The position numbers were made by a program, and so were the translations under genes. A stretch of DNA of 64,000 nucleotides, taken from Paramecium sonneborni. Taxonomy: Eukaryota > Ciliophora > Oligohymenophorea > Peniculida > Parameciidae. The notes under the pieces were generated by a model, which was given only the letters and a program-made list of their open reading frames with translations, was not told the origin of the DNA and made no database searches. This document shows, piece by piece, positions 34,978-45,257 of this stretch (the stretch's first letter is position 1; each line of letters opens with the position of its first letter). Location of the stretch: positions 8,543 through 72,542 of the forward strand of contig CAJJDN010000197.1 in the NCBI GenBank assembly GCA_905182985.1, written 5' to 3'.

Positions 34978-36235
34978 TCAAAAATGTGAAGACAATGTAC
35001 CCCCTTCTCCATCAAAAGTGATTCCATCAATCTTAAGTTTTGGACTTTAAGGATTACAAGGAGTATTTTAAAAATTCTATGGTTATTTACTAATCAAATT
35101 CATTTTCTAAGAGTTTCTTTCTGCAAATGTTTTTAATGGTGATGTTATTTTTAGATTTGACATCTAATCCCATAATATATCATGAAAGAATTCATGTTTC
35201 TTCAGTTCAGCATAACCATCCCCCTAATTAATAATAATGATTTTATACTTTAACTCCTAAACGTTCCTATGGATCAGTCTACAATATTTATTTAATCAAA
35301 TTTATACTTGATTATGACATCTTTTCTGGATATATTGGTTAGTTTTCAATTATCTTTTAGGATATCATCTTAAAATCATTATTTGAATCTCTAAATGGTG
35401 TAAAACCATTTATCATCTCATAAATCAGTATTCCCAAAGTCCAAATGTCCACTTCATATGAATGTCCTGATTTATTCACTATTTCTGGTGCAAGATATTC
35501 TGCAGTCCCAGCAACCTTTTCAATTTTTAAATATTTATTAATTTACAGTATATGATTTCTCTCCATTCTCTCTTCTCATTGTAGCCAATCCAAAATCTGT
35601 TAATTTTACATGTCCTGTTGTTGTTAACAATAAGTTTTCTGGTTTTAAATCTCTATATATCACTTTTAATTTTGTATTTAAGTATTCAAGTGCTAATACT
35701 ACCTCTGCTGCTACAAATTTTACTACATTCTCAGGTAATCCTGTTTTCACTTAACTTAATATCTTATAGAATTCGCCTCCTGCTATGTATTCCATTACAA
35801 AATAAATATGAGAATTTGTTTGAAATGCATATTTCAATCGAACTATAAAAGGATGCTTACTCTATTTTAAAACATTCCTCTCTAATACTGTATTACTTTA
35901 TAACTTATTTTTAAAAATCTTCTCCTTCTCTATCTATTTCATCGCATATATTTTATTTGTACTTTTCTATTTCACCTTATAAACAACCCCAAAAGCTCCC
36001 TTATCATTAAATTACATCTTACATAACCCAATTTATCAATCTTTATGAAATCATCCCTATTGAACAAACTCTTTGTCTTTGATATTCCCAACGCATTGCT
36101 GCTTCCAACTAAGTTTTAACTAGAATTCATTGGTTGTATTCCCTTCAACTTTGTCTACTCCATTTCCTCAACTACAATATTCGCTATAGAGCTTCTCTCA
36201 GAATGTGCATCACCTTTTGGACAACAATTACCCAT
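34978..36235 (-). CDS. AGC-type Ser/Thr protein kinase with N-terminal acylation signal
   Basis: Starts MGNCCPKGD, a strong N-myristoylation site (Gly2) with palmitoylatable Cys, so likely plasma- or ciliary-membrane bound. Kinase motifs: Gly loop [11 protein letters not shown], Lys in YAMKQIEK, hinge [16 protein letters not shown], catalytic loop [24 protein letters not shown], activation segment ending [11 protein letters not shown] after a 31-nt intron, [19 protein letters not shown], and the AGC-type [19 protein letters not shown] after a 25-nt intron. The C-terminal tail ends [20 protein letters not shown]; its junction is unresolved. Architecture resembles cyclic-nucleotide- or PKC-like ciliate kinases, but no regulatory domain is present. 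About 390 residues. Confidence 0.85.
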
Positions 36236-36766
36236 TAAATATTTTATTATAGTATCAATTCACTTTACATAGACTTATAGCTAAACCCATTCATTTTTAT
36301 ACTCAATTAAGTTTTCAAATTAAGATATCAAATACTTTCATGATATTAATCTATGCTATTCTATTTTTCATATTTGATAGTCAAACTGTAACTTATAAGA
36401 CCCAATTATTAATACAATATCATCTATTGTTAATTTAATTCTTAAACAATTCTTTCTAATTAATTCCATCTTTACATCATCTCTTAAACTTTATTAACTC
36501 AATTTATTAGTTTAATAAAGAGATATAAATCAAGAAGCTAAAATTTAGAAATATAATAATTATATTAAAACTTGTTTTATAGATTTTCAATTAGATAATA
36601 CTATTGAAGTGTTTTTTTTTTACATTTATTTCTGAAATACTCCAATTATGATAATTTGTCTATCAATTTCTATAATTAAGAATAGATTAATAATTTCTCA
36701 AATTTGATTTTCGATAAATAAAAATTATACTCATATGAGTTCATTAAATTCTACTAGATTCAAAAA
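36236..36766. other. Intergenic, one very small possible minus-strand ORF
   Basis: Between the kinase start and the end of the next minus-strand gene. A 33-residue frame at 36368-36469 (MELIRKNCLRIKLTIDDIVL) has protein-like composition, but no start context or splice partners could be fixed. The rest is AT-rich with oligo-T. Confidence 0.3.
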
Positions 36767-37551
36767 TCATTTTTTTGGCTTTTTTTCTTTCTTAATATTC
36801 TCTAAAGGTCTAAGACCATCTTACCATTAAACAGTTGACATCTTAATTGCAGGTACAAACATATGTTTAACATTTTAAAGATTCTTTTCATGAAACTTCA
36901 TTAAATAAGGAGGGTAATTTGAATCTGAATCAAAAGCTTATTAAATGAATTTAAATAATTACCATTATAAGTAAGTTTGACCAATTTTCCTCCACTCATA
37001 CTCATAGATTTCTTTTTCTATATCTCTTCTTTATAATTAGGCAGGAATTCAGGGAAAACATCTTTACGTTACGTTTTTGGAACGGTAGTCCAATTACGTT
37101 CTTTTTCAATAAGACTTTTATCAGTTTTTGCATAAGATCGTAAACCAGTTTCAAATTCTGCTTAACTTAAATGAGGAGTTGGACCAATTCTACCTTTCAA
37201 AAGATGAAGAACAGGTGTAGAATTTCCATTATACTTCACATCCCTTGAAAGATGTTTGTCTTTTTAAGACTCTATCTTTTGATCACCTCTTGAAAATGTT
37301 TGATTTGGAATTCTTGCCAATTTGGCTGTCATTTCTGCCTAATGTCATCATAGAGATTCTACATGATCTAAATTTCTTAACTAAAGCACAAATTCTATAT
37401 CTTTTTCAGTGATATATGGTTCAGCTAAAAAATGGCTATAGTAATTAACATTTCTAGGAATGCCATGTCGTTCAGGAGTTTTGAGAGTTTGAGATTTCTC
37501 AGGTTTTTGAATGGCACTTTGAGAAGCACTTTTCGGTATTTGTTTTTTCAT
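36767..37551 (-). CDS. Basic Pro/Lys-rich protein, about 245 residues, unknown (possibly ciliary)
   Basis: Start MKKQIPKSASQSAIQKPEKS. A 24-nt intron (gtagaatctctat...acattag) carries two in-frame TGA codons, so it is needed. The protein continues KLARIPNQTFSRGDQKIE, LKGRIGPTPHLSQAEFETGL, WTTVPKTQRKDVFPEFLPNY, then a 26-nt intron and YPPYLMKFHEKNLQNVKHMF and VPAIKMSTVQWQDGLRPLEN. It ends with a Lys run (KKEKKPKK). The short Pro-containing blocks resemble microtubule-associated ciliary proteins, but no named family is recognised. Confidence 0.6.
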
Positions 37552-37854
37552 TTATTATATTAATTTAATTATTCAATTTTCAACGATTTTTAATCATACC
37601 TTCAGATTTAGAAAATTAAAAAAACATTAAACCAAAAGGATTTCAAAAAAAAAGAAAACCTAATTATACCTGATGAATATATATTATTATTAATATAAAT
37701 ATTTTTCAAAGTTAGAACTTTAATAGTATAATGTTACACTAGTTCTTAAGAATAAAATAAGAAAATGAAATTTTATTTTTATTAAAAGATCATATCATTA
37801 TCTATAAATTTTAAATATGACAGTGAAGATAATAATTTTATTTATCCTTCAATA
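37552..37854. other. Intergenic, nothing recognised
   Basis: AT-rich DNA between the divergent gene start at 37551 and the decayed MORN region. No coherent frame. Confidence 0.4.
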
Positions 37855-38545
37855 TATTGATTAAATGAGGAGGGCATTTATTATTAGAATGGAAAATTGG
37901 TAAGAAAAATAAATTATTCAGGCTTTCGAATGGATATGTAAAACAAAATTATTTAAACGGAACCTTGTATGAAGAATTATTGGCTTTCAATATCTTTGAC
38001 TTTTATGATAGATTGATTAATTGTAATAGAAATAATTATATAGGAGATTTTATAAATAATAAAGCCTTTTTAAAAAGTAATTTTAAAATTCATATAATTT
38101 GGAAATCTATAGTTTATATGCATAAGAAATTGGTAAAATAGATCAGGTACACATTATAAAGGAGAATATAAATATGGGAAAAGAGTATTTTAATTATCAG
38201 ATAAGTTAATGTATACAGGATAATTTATTGATGATAAAATTGAAAAATATGGAATATTTTAATCAAAATGGTAAAGTCTATTAAGGACATTAAATAAAAT
38301 TTTCATTTTTATATTAAATAAATATATATGGCCAAATAATTATGGTTTTTTTATCTGAAAGGAACTAGAATAAGAGTGTTATGTAAAGGTTAGATTTTTT
38401 TGAAGAGTTAAAGGGGAAGTAATAAATATTTTTCTTTAATTTTTACTTCTATCAAAAGGAAAATAATTTGGAACTGGAATTTATTTAGGTATTAGTGGTA
38501 TTAAAAAGAAAAGAAAACATTGGACTTTTCAAATAGAATAATAGC
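37855..38545 (+). pseudogene. Decayed MORN-repeat gene
   Basis: Pieces of MORN repeats lie in order but in different frames: NNYIGDFINNKAF; GTHYKGEYKYGKRVF followed by LMYTGQFIDDKIEKYGIF; then NGKVYQGH one base out of register (at a TTTT run near 38,259); and further down KGKQFGTGIYLGISGIKKK. No intron with GT-AG borders explains the shifts. No convincing start or single stop remains. MORN repeats normally bind membranes or act as scaffolds, and intact relatives are abundant in ciliates. Sequencing error could explain one shift but not all. Confidence 0.65.
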
Positions 38546-39029
38546 AAAGCAATAATTTCAATAAATTCCTTTTTATAAAAACAGTTTCTTTCTCTGTTTT
38601 ACTATATTATAGGTTTATCTCTATAAAAATTGACATACAATTCACAAAGTAATAGATGCATTTTTAATATTTAAAATCTAGTAAGTATAGTAGAATTTGT
38701 AGAATAAGTTAAATTACTAAAAAGATTTTATAATTCTTGTTTTTCTAGAAGCGAATTCTAGAAACTTTTTTTTACAATTTTTAACCATGTATAAGGAAAT
38801 AAAAAGATAAAGCACAGATTCTAGTTTGGTAATGCAAAAGGTGTTTGATTGATTAAAAAAAATGTTACAAGAATTAGATTCCCTTTCAAAATCAAAAAAT
38901 TATTGGAATTTTTTATTATAAAAGATGAAAAATTTGATTCTAAAATTTTAATTTAATATGAAGTTAAAAATATTTTGTAATTTTTTTCAATGATTTTTTG
39001 TATTATTCAATAATTTATTTTTATAAGTG
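38546..39029. other. Intergenic, nothing recognised
   Basis: AT-rich stretch with oligo-T runs (ttttctagaagcgaattcta near 38,743). No coding frame. Confidence 0.4.
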
Positions 39030-40600
39030 ATGAGATCTAAACGAAATGCAAGAATTTTGACAAATGACAATTCGAAAGACAATATGATTGATAGCAATAG
39101 AAAACCTTCACCTCCAAAAATTTATATGAATGCATCAAACAACAATTAATTAATATCTGATAGTGTTTTTTAAAGGAAAGGAAGAAGTACTCCGAAGGAT
39201 TTTCTTGGATTAGTAAATAACTTTCAATGTAATTGAATGTCATGATGTTAGAAAAGTTATCTCTTCCTAAAAAATAGACACCAAGAATGTTGAGCAAGAG
39301 TGGAAGAGCCAATTATGATTAAGAGGTATATAATTAGGTGATAATTAGTAAAGAGCCCTAATTTAATCATATAACCAAAACAAGAATAAAATATGGAAAT
39401 AGAATCTCTGTCTCCAATTTAATAATATTCAGATATAAAACTTCCATTTTTTAGTTCTCAGACTACATCTAAAAAAGAATAGGTAGCAAGAAGAGTAATA
39501 AAAGATGCTTCACTCAATAATAGCTAATTCACTTAGAGAGAATCATAAATGAAAACTTCAGATAAATCAAAAATTAATAAAATTAGAAAAACTAATTATC
39601 ATTAGCAATAGGATATAGATCCTCAATATTAAGTATATGAGTTCAATTAAGAACTAAAAGCATTAAGAGTAAAAAGAACAGAGTCATTTGAATGGTTATA
39701 GGAAGACTCATAAGGATCATAAGATTCTTCTTTTAATCAATTCAAATAAATCAATTTAGGAACCTATTACATGGATAACTTAAGAAAATATTTAAAAGGT
39801 TTAAATCTAGAAGGCTTGTATGCTCAATTATATATCAATCATTTTGTTTAATAATTTCACAGTCTTTAACTTAGTAAACAGTTTCTTTAACCTGATATTA
39901 AAGAAATTGAACATCGATGTATATAGTTCTAACAGATTAGTAATCTTTTATATTAATTAAAAATAGAAAAATAAAAAACATTAGTTTTAGATCTGGATGA
40001 AACATTAATCCATTGTAATGAACAACCATAAATGAAATTTGACTTTAAAGTTCCAATATAGATGCCAAATGGATAGATTCACGAAGTATACTAAACTATA
40101 TTAAAAAGGCAGGAATTAGTGTGAGGCCTTTTGCTCAGTAATTCTTACAGGAATGCTCAAAGCATTTTGAAGTTATGATATTCACTGCATCTCATCCATT
40201 ATATGCTGACAAAATAATAGATAAATTGGATCCAACTAAAAAATGGGTTACTTGTAGATTATATAGAGAACATTGTATCTAAACATAACAGGGCATATAT
40301 GTCAAAGATTTAAGAATTTTAAACAGGAATCTAAAAGATGTTTTTTTGATTGATAATGCAGCTTATTCTTATGCTTATTAAATTGATAATGGTATTCCTA
40401 TTATACCTTATATTGATAATGCTAAAGATAATGTAATTTATTAAGTTTATATTTAGGAATTAATTGGAGTTATAGACTATCTAAAAGTTTTGTTGTAAAT
40501 TGATGATGCACGTGAGATTAATGCTAAAACATTTATCTTAAAGTAAATCTAACAATGTCAAAGTCTTGATGAAGCTATGAAACTTCTGTTAGTGATATGA
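39030..40600 (+). CDS. CTD small phosphatase-like protein (FCP1/SCP family)
   Basis: A second HAD phosphatase in the window, with a long disordered N-terminal region (RNARILTNDNSKDNM; KQTPRMLSKSGRANYDQE). The catalytic domain has KTLVLDLDETLIHCNEQP (DLDET), SVRPFAQQFLQECSKHFEVM, IFTASHPLYADKIIDKLDP, CRLYREHCIQTQQGIYVKDL, VFLIDNAAYSYAYQIDNGIP and IGVIDYLKVLLQIDDAREIN. These match the CTDSP/Nem1-like SCP group. Introns: 44 nt near 39,213-39,256, possibly 23 nt near 39,328, and 23 nt (gtatactaaac...aaaaag) near 40,087. About 500 residues. The substrate is unknown; such enzymes act on RNA polymerase II CTD or lipin-like targets. Confidence 0.88.
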
Positions 40601-40683
40601 AAAAATTTTGACTAATATATTTTTTATAATAATGAGATTAAGAAAGAATTTAACTTTTTTTTTATATAATTAATATAAAGAAA

Positions 40684-41582
40684 ATGGCCAATTCTAAATA
40701 TGAATATGTTAAACAATTTGAATAAATGCAGAATCTCCTACCAAATACATATATTGTTGTTAGAATAGATGGAAAAGGATTTCATAAATTTACTAAATTT
40801 TATGAATTTGAAAAACCAAATGATGAATAAGCACTCAAACTAATGAGTTTTAGTGCTTGTGTTGTGATGGAAACTTTTAGTGATATTTAAATTGCATATG
40901 GACAATCTGATGAATTCTCTTTTGTATTATCAAAAGATAGTGAATTATATAACAGAAGATCAGATAAAATTGCAACATGTATATGTTCTACTTTTACATC
41001 AGTTTATGTATAGAAATAATAATTTATGAAAAGGCTTTGAATTTTGAGAAATTCATGAAAAAACCTTTATAATTTCCATGCATTCCAATATTTGATGCAA
41101 GATGTGTGTGTTATCCAGATCTATAAAACATTCGTGATTATATGTCATGGAGGTAAGTAGATTGTCATATAAATAATTTATACAATACTTGTTTTTGGGG
41201 ATTAGTTTAAAAAGGTATGAACAAATAAGAGGCAGAAAAAACTTTATCAGGTACAAATGCAGGAGATAAAAATGAATTATTATTTACTAGATTAGGAAAA
41301 AACTATAATAATGAACCTGAAATATTCAAAAAAGGCACTACTATTATAAGATAACCTATGAAAGAAAAAGTAAACTTAAAAGTTGAATTAGATGTAGATA
41401 ATAAGGAACAATAGAAGTTGAATAAAAAATAAAAGAAAAAGTTAAAGTATAAGGATTTGAATTAACAAGAGTTAAATTAACTTCCTAATTAATAGAAAGA
41501 AGATTTGCAAGTTTAAGAATTTAATGTAGATATAATTAAGGATAACTTTTGGATTGAAAATAAAGACTATATTTTATTATGA
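40684..41582 (+). CDS. THG1: tRNA-His guanylyltransferase
   Basis: Adds the extra G(-1) to the 5' end of tRNA-His. Complete N-terminal signature: MANSKYEYVKQFEQMQNLLP, VVRIDGKGFHKFTKFYEFEK (metal-binding Asp), AYGQSDEFSFVLSKDSELYN (second Asp). Then a 26-nt intron (gtatagaaataat...gaaaag), and [40 protein letters not shown] and SGTNAGDKNELLFTRLGKN. The C-terminus is extended and Lys/Gln-rich (KKQKKKLKYKDLNQQELNQL), ending FWIENKDYILL. About 290 residues. The start is the first ATG, 84 bp after the phosphatase stop. Confidence 0.93.
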
Positions 41583-41675
41583 GAAGTTGATTATGTAATA
41601 TTTCATATATACAACATTAAAAGATATAGTATGTAGTTTTGAATGAATTAAAATATTATTTTTGAACACACAATA

Positions 41676-44050
41676 ATGAAATATCTATCTCAAATTAATT
41701 TAAATATGAATAAAGAATAGGATTCTGCAAATTCATCAGTAGATAGCTTATAAATGAGATAATTTGATGATAAGTAGTTGGAATATGTCAATAATGGAGC
41801 TAAATTACAAACAGGAAAATAAAAAACTATGACAATTTCATTAATAAGTATATATTCTGACTAAAATACTAAAAGGGAATAAGAAGATCGTAGAGGATAT
41901 TTATGAGTATTATAAGGGTAGTGATATGTAATAGGAAGAAAAATTAAGATTGCTACAAAAAGTATATAACGACGATGTAATTGAACATAATGCTGATTCT
42001 AAGTAGGAGAAAAAAACAGAAATAGTTTTACCTAGATTTTATAAAATATGTAAATCACATAAATTAATTGAATAGTTCATGAGACTATTCCTATTTTTTA
42101 TCCAAATACTCCATGTCTATTATTTTGGAAAGGATGGGTGGGATTAGTAATTTTATTTTTTTTCTATGAAATACCAATCTATATTTCTTTTGGTAAAGAA
42201 GTTTGGGAAGTAATATATTTTTATTAAGCTAGTTTACACCTGAATGGGCGAAAGTATTAATTGCAGTAGTAGCTTTTTTAACATTTTCATTTGATATGTG
42301 TTTAGAGTTTCATACAGCTTACTATTCACATGGAAATCTTGTAATTGATAGGGTTAAAATTGGACATAGATACTTGTAAACAAGGTTTTTGTTTGATTTA
42401 ATTGCAACTGTAGCATTATTAATCAGATCAATAATTTAGACATATAATGAGAGATGGTTATATATATTTTTTTATTTGAAATACCCTTCTTTAATTAGAA
42501 TATCTTTTCAATTTGGAGAAATCGTAATGCTTCATCGTAGAATAAGAACTATATTTTAGATTGCAAAAGTTTTGATAGTTTTATAATTCGTCTTTATTGT
42601 ATATGCATGTATTTGGTATTTGGCTTGTTTATATGCAACTAATAAAGGTTACAATTCATGGTTAACTCATGAAGGAAATTTCGGAGCAATAAGTGAATTG
42701 ACATAAATTTAAAAATTTTTTTACTCTTATTATTTCAGTGTTGGTACAACAACTACTACTATGGGATATGGAGATATGTAACCACTAAATATTTTTGAAG
42801 TATTGGTTGGTATGGGAGGAATATTATTTGCTGTATTAATTTTTGCAGTTATGGTTAATATAATATTTAAGATTTTGGAAGAATATGCAATATATGATAT
42901 CAAACGCTATCAATAACGTTTGATAATTAATAGATACATGATGATTAAAGATGTGCCATAAAATCTAAGAGAACGTGTTAGATAATATTTGAATGAACAT
43001 TGGTATTAAGAGGGAAATAGGGATATTTAAGGAGAATAGGAGATTATAGGAGAATTGGCTCCAGAATTAAAGGCAGAATTGTAATTAGCAAGTTGTGGTA
43101 AAATACTACTTTAAATTCCATTATTTTGTATAAACTTTTCTAGAGGATTTCTAAGAGAATTATCATCCATAATTTAGGAAATGAATTATGCAGAGTATGA
43201 AATGATATTCTTAGGATAAGATCCTCAATTTTTAGATGATCAATCAATTTATTTCATTAATTTAGGAAGTGTTTCCATATTCCCAAATAATTTTAATAAA
43301 TAACTATAATTAAAGAAATTAGGGAAGGGAGAATATTTTGGAGAATACACATTTCTTACTGGATTTTAGAGAAAAGCATCAGCATAAGCATTACAATACA
43401 GTTAATTATACAAGATAAGTAGAGAGAATTTTTTAATCACTTTGGCTAAATTTAATGAAGATTACGAGAAATATTGGATGATTAAAGATAAGATAGAATT
43501 TTAAAAGGATTTTTCAGCAATAGGGTAATGCTACACATGTGAATCAACTACTCATTATAGTACAGATTGTGATGTAACTCATATTGTGGTGGATCCAATT
43601 AAATTGATTGTGTTCAATAAAGATACATAAAATAGAATTAAATTCAAAAGAAAGGAGAAGAAGAAATGGTAAACATTTGTAAGAATAGAATGTTTTAAAA
43701 GGGAAGGTGTGATTATTAATTAATAAATAGGAATGGGTTGGGATATAGAATTAAAATTGAAAGATATTGAAAAAAATTAGGAACACTTGGATGATGACGA
43801 ATTTAAAAAGTTCTAAAATATTTTGAAAACAAATTTTGATTCTTATACAAACCAGTATAAGGTCAAAGAAGGTCTTTAAGGTATGGATTAAGCATTTTAA
43901 TTTACAAATTATTTTACTGAAAATAATTATGACAATCAATCTGAATTTATTAATACTTAGGCTCAGATGAAACAACCAGCTCGTCTATCCATAATTCGTA
44001 ATAAATAAGTATCACAATAGAGAAGTAGATAACCATCTTCATAAGAGTGA
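41676..44050 (+). CDS. EAG/CNG-like K+ channel with cyclic-nucleotide-binding domain and a zinc-knuckle-like motif
   Basis: Six-segment channel. Cytosolic N-terminus, then S1 (GWVGLVILFFFYEIPIYISF), S2 (VLIAVVAFLTFSFDMCLEF), a voltage-sensor-like region with MLHRRIRTIF, S5 (VLIVLQFVFIVYACIWYLA), the pore with K+ filter TTTTMGYGDMQPLN, S6 (GMGGILFAVLIFAVMVNIIF), a C-linker (RLIINRYMMIKDVPQNLRER) and a cNMP-binding domain (FINLGSVSIFPNN; GKGEYFGEYTFLTGF). GYG predicts K+ selectivity. Downstream, CYTCESTTHYSTDC fits C-x2-C-x4-H-x4-C. Introns of 28, 26 and 23 nt keep the frame in the first 600 bp. The C-terminal tail is Gln-rich. About 760 residues. Such channels shape ciliary membrane excitability. 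Confidence 0.9.
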
Positions 44051-44530
44051 TTATTTTTATTCTAATTTAATTTATTTGTAAATATATCATATTTGGTAAA
44101 GCAAATTTTAAATTTATTGTTTAAAAATTTATGAAATTCTTTTGAGGGATGTTGTTATATTTTAATACCATATTATAAATGAGATACTAGTGAGATTATT
44201 ATTATTATCGTTAATTTAGATATTTTTAGTACTCTTAATCATTTTATAACTAATTATAATGAAAATATACATTAAATTATCTGTCATTTGATATAAATTT
44301 ACATATTTAGAAAAAAGATTTATTATGGGGAGGCTTAGGAGATATATTCATTTATGAACTTTGTTTTTTTAATTCCATTTATAAAATATAGAAATAAATA
44401 TGATTTCCCAAACTTCTACAGTTTCATTATATCTCTTAAAGAATGTTATTGATTTACTTTTAGAATATTATTTTAATGATTATTATGATTAATTTTATTA
44501 TAAAAAAATCTGATAAAATTCACTTTATAA
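44051..44530. other. Intergenic, nothing recognised
   Basis: AT-rich, with a small less AT-rich patch (ggggaggcttaggagatata near 44,318). No frame convincing on either strand. Confidence 0.4.
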
Positions 44531-45010
44531 TTCCATATTTAACTTTGATTGAAATTTAATCAACTCGATTGCATAATTTTTAAGCTTTGTATTTTATTTC
44601 TATCAATAAAGGTTAAGTTGTTTCTTTTGCAAATTCAGTTTCATAAACTAATATACGATTATTATCATCCTTTCTTAATCTATAAAATCTTAAAAATAGA
44701 CATTTCACATAATCAAAAACCTTATTTCTCATCTAATTCAGCTATTGTTGTTTCTGCAACACCAATAAACAATGTTATTATTTTTATCTTAATAATTTTA
44801 AAACCAAAATTACTTTTTATTACGTTGGACTAATATAATGATAAACTTTCATTTTTAAAAGTTATTAAATTTCAAAGTGACATGCCAATTAAATTGAAGT
44901 TACAAAATTTTAGTTTTTTTGTACTACATTATAACATAAAGATAACTGACTGTAACTATTTCTAATTATCTGCATCTTAAGCTCAAGTTTATGAATTCCT
45001 AAGAAAACTA
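44530..45010 (-). pseudogene. Frame-broken C2-domain-like remnant
   Basis: On the minus strand, protein-like pieces in successive frames read YLYVIMQYKKTKILQLQF, then one base shifted SLSLYQSNVIKSNFGFKIIK and IGVAETTIAELDEKQGF, then another shift to RILVYETEFAKETTQPLLIE and CNRVDQISIKVKYGIIK. The first two resemble the strands of a C2 domain (V-I-x-Y-K-x-T-K ... V-I-K-S-x-x-x-G). No GT-AG intron resolves all shifts. It lies next to a copine gene, which carries C2 domains, so it may be a decayed relative. A multi-intron real gene is the alternative. Confidence 0.4.
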
Positions 45011-45257
45011 AATTTTTTCAATATGACTATTTTATATTATATTTCTATGTAATTATATTATTTGCAAATTAATTAATTCAAAATGAAAAATATAGTATTA
45101 ATATAAATAAAAGAAAAAATATGAATCTCAATTCTCTTTGTTTTAATTCTCATTTTATTATGCCCTCTCTTCATCTCTTTAAAAGTCTTACTAAAATTGA
45201 TAATTATTTTAAATTAGACGATAATGTTGATCTTGATTTAAATTTTATTCTGAATTT
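45011..45257. other. Intergenic, nothing recognised
   Basis: Between the C2-like remnant and the copine stop. A plus-strand frame from 45,121 (MNLNSLCFNSHFIMPSLHLF) is probably chance. No supporting features. Confidence 0.35.

Noticed and set aside
35618..35848. 76-residue plus-strand ORF
   Set aside because: Antisense to the kinase catalytic loop, which is clearly coding on the minus strand.
44549..44833. 94-residue plus-strand ORF
   Set aside because: Composition (Leu/Ile/Phe-rich) looks antisense. The opposite strand has the C2-like remnant.
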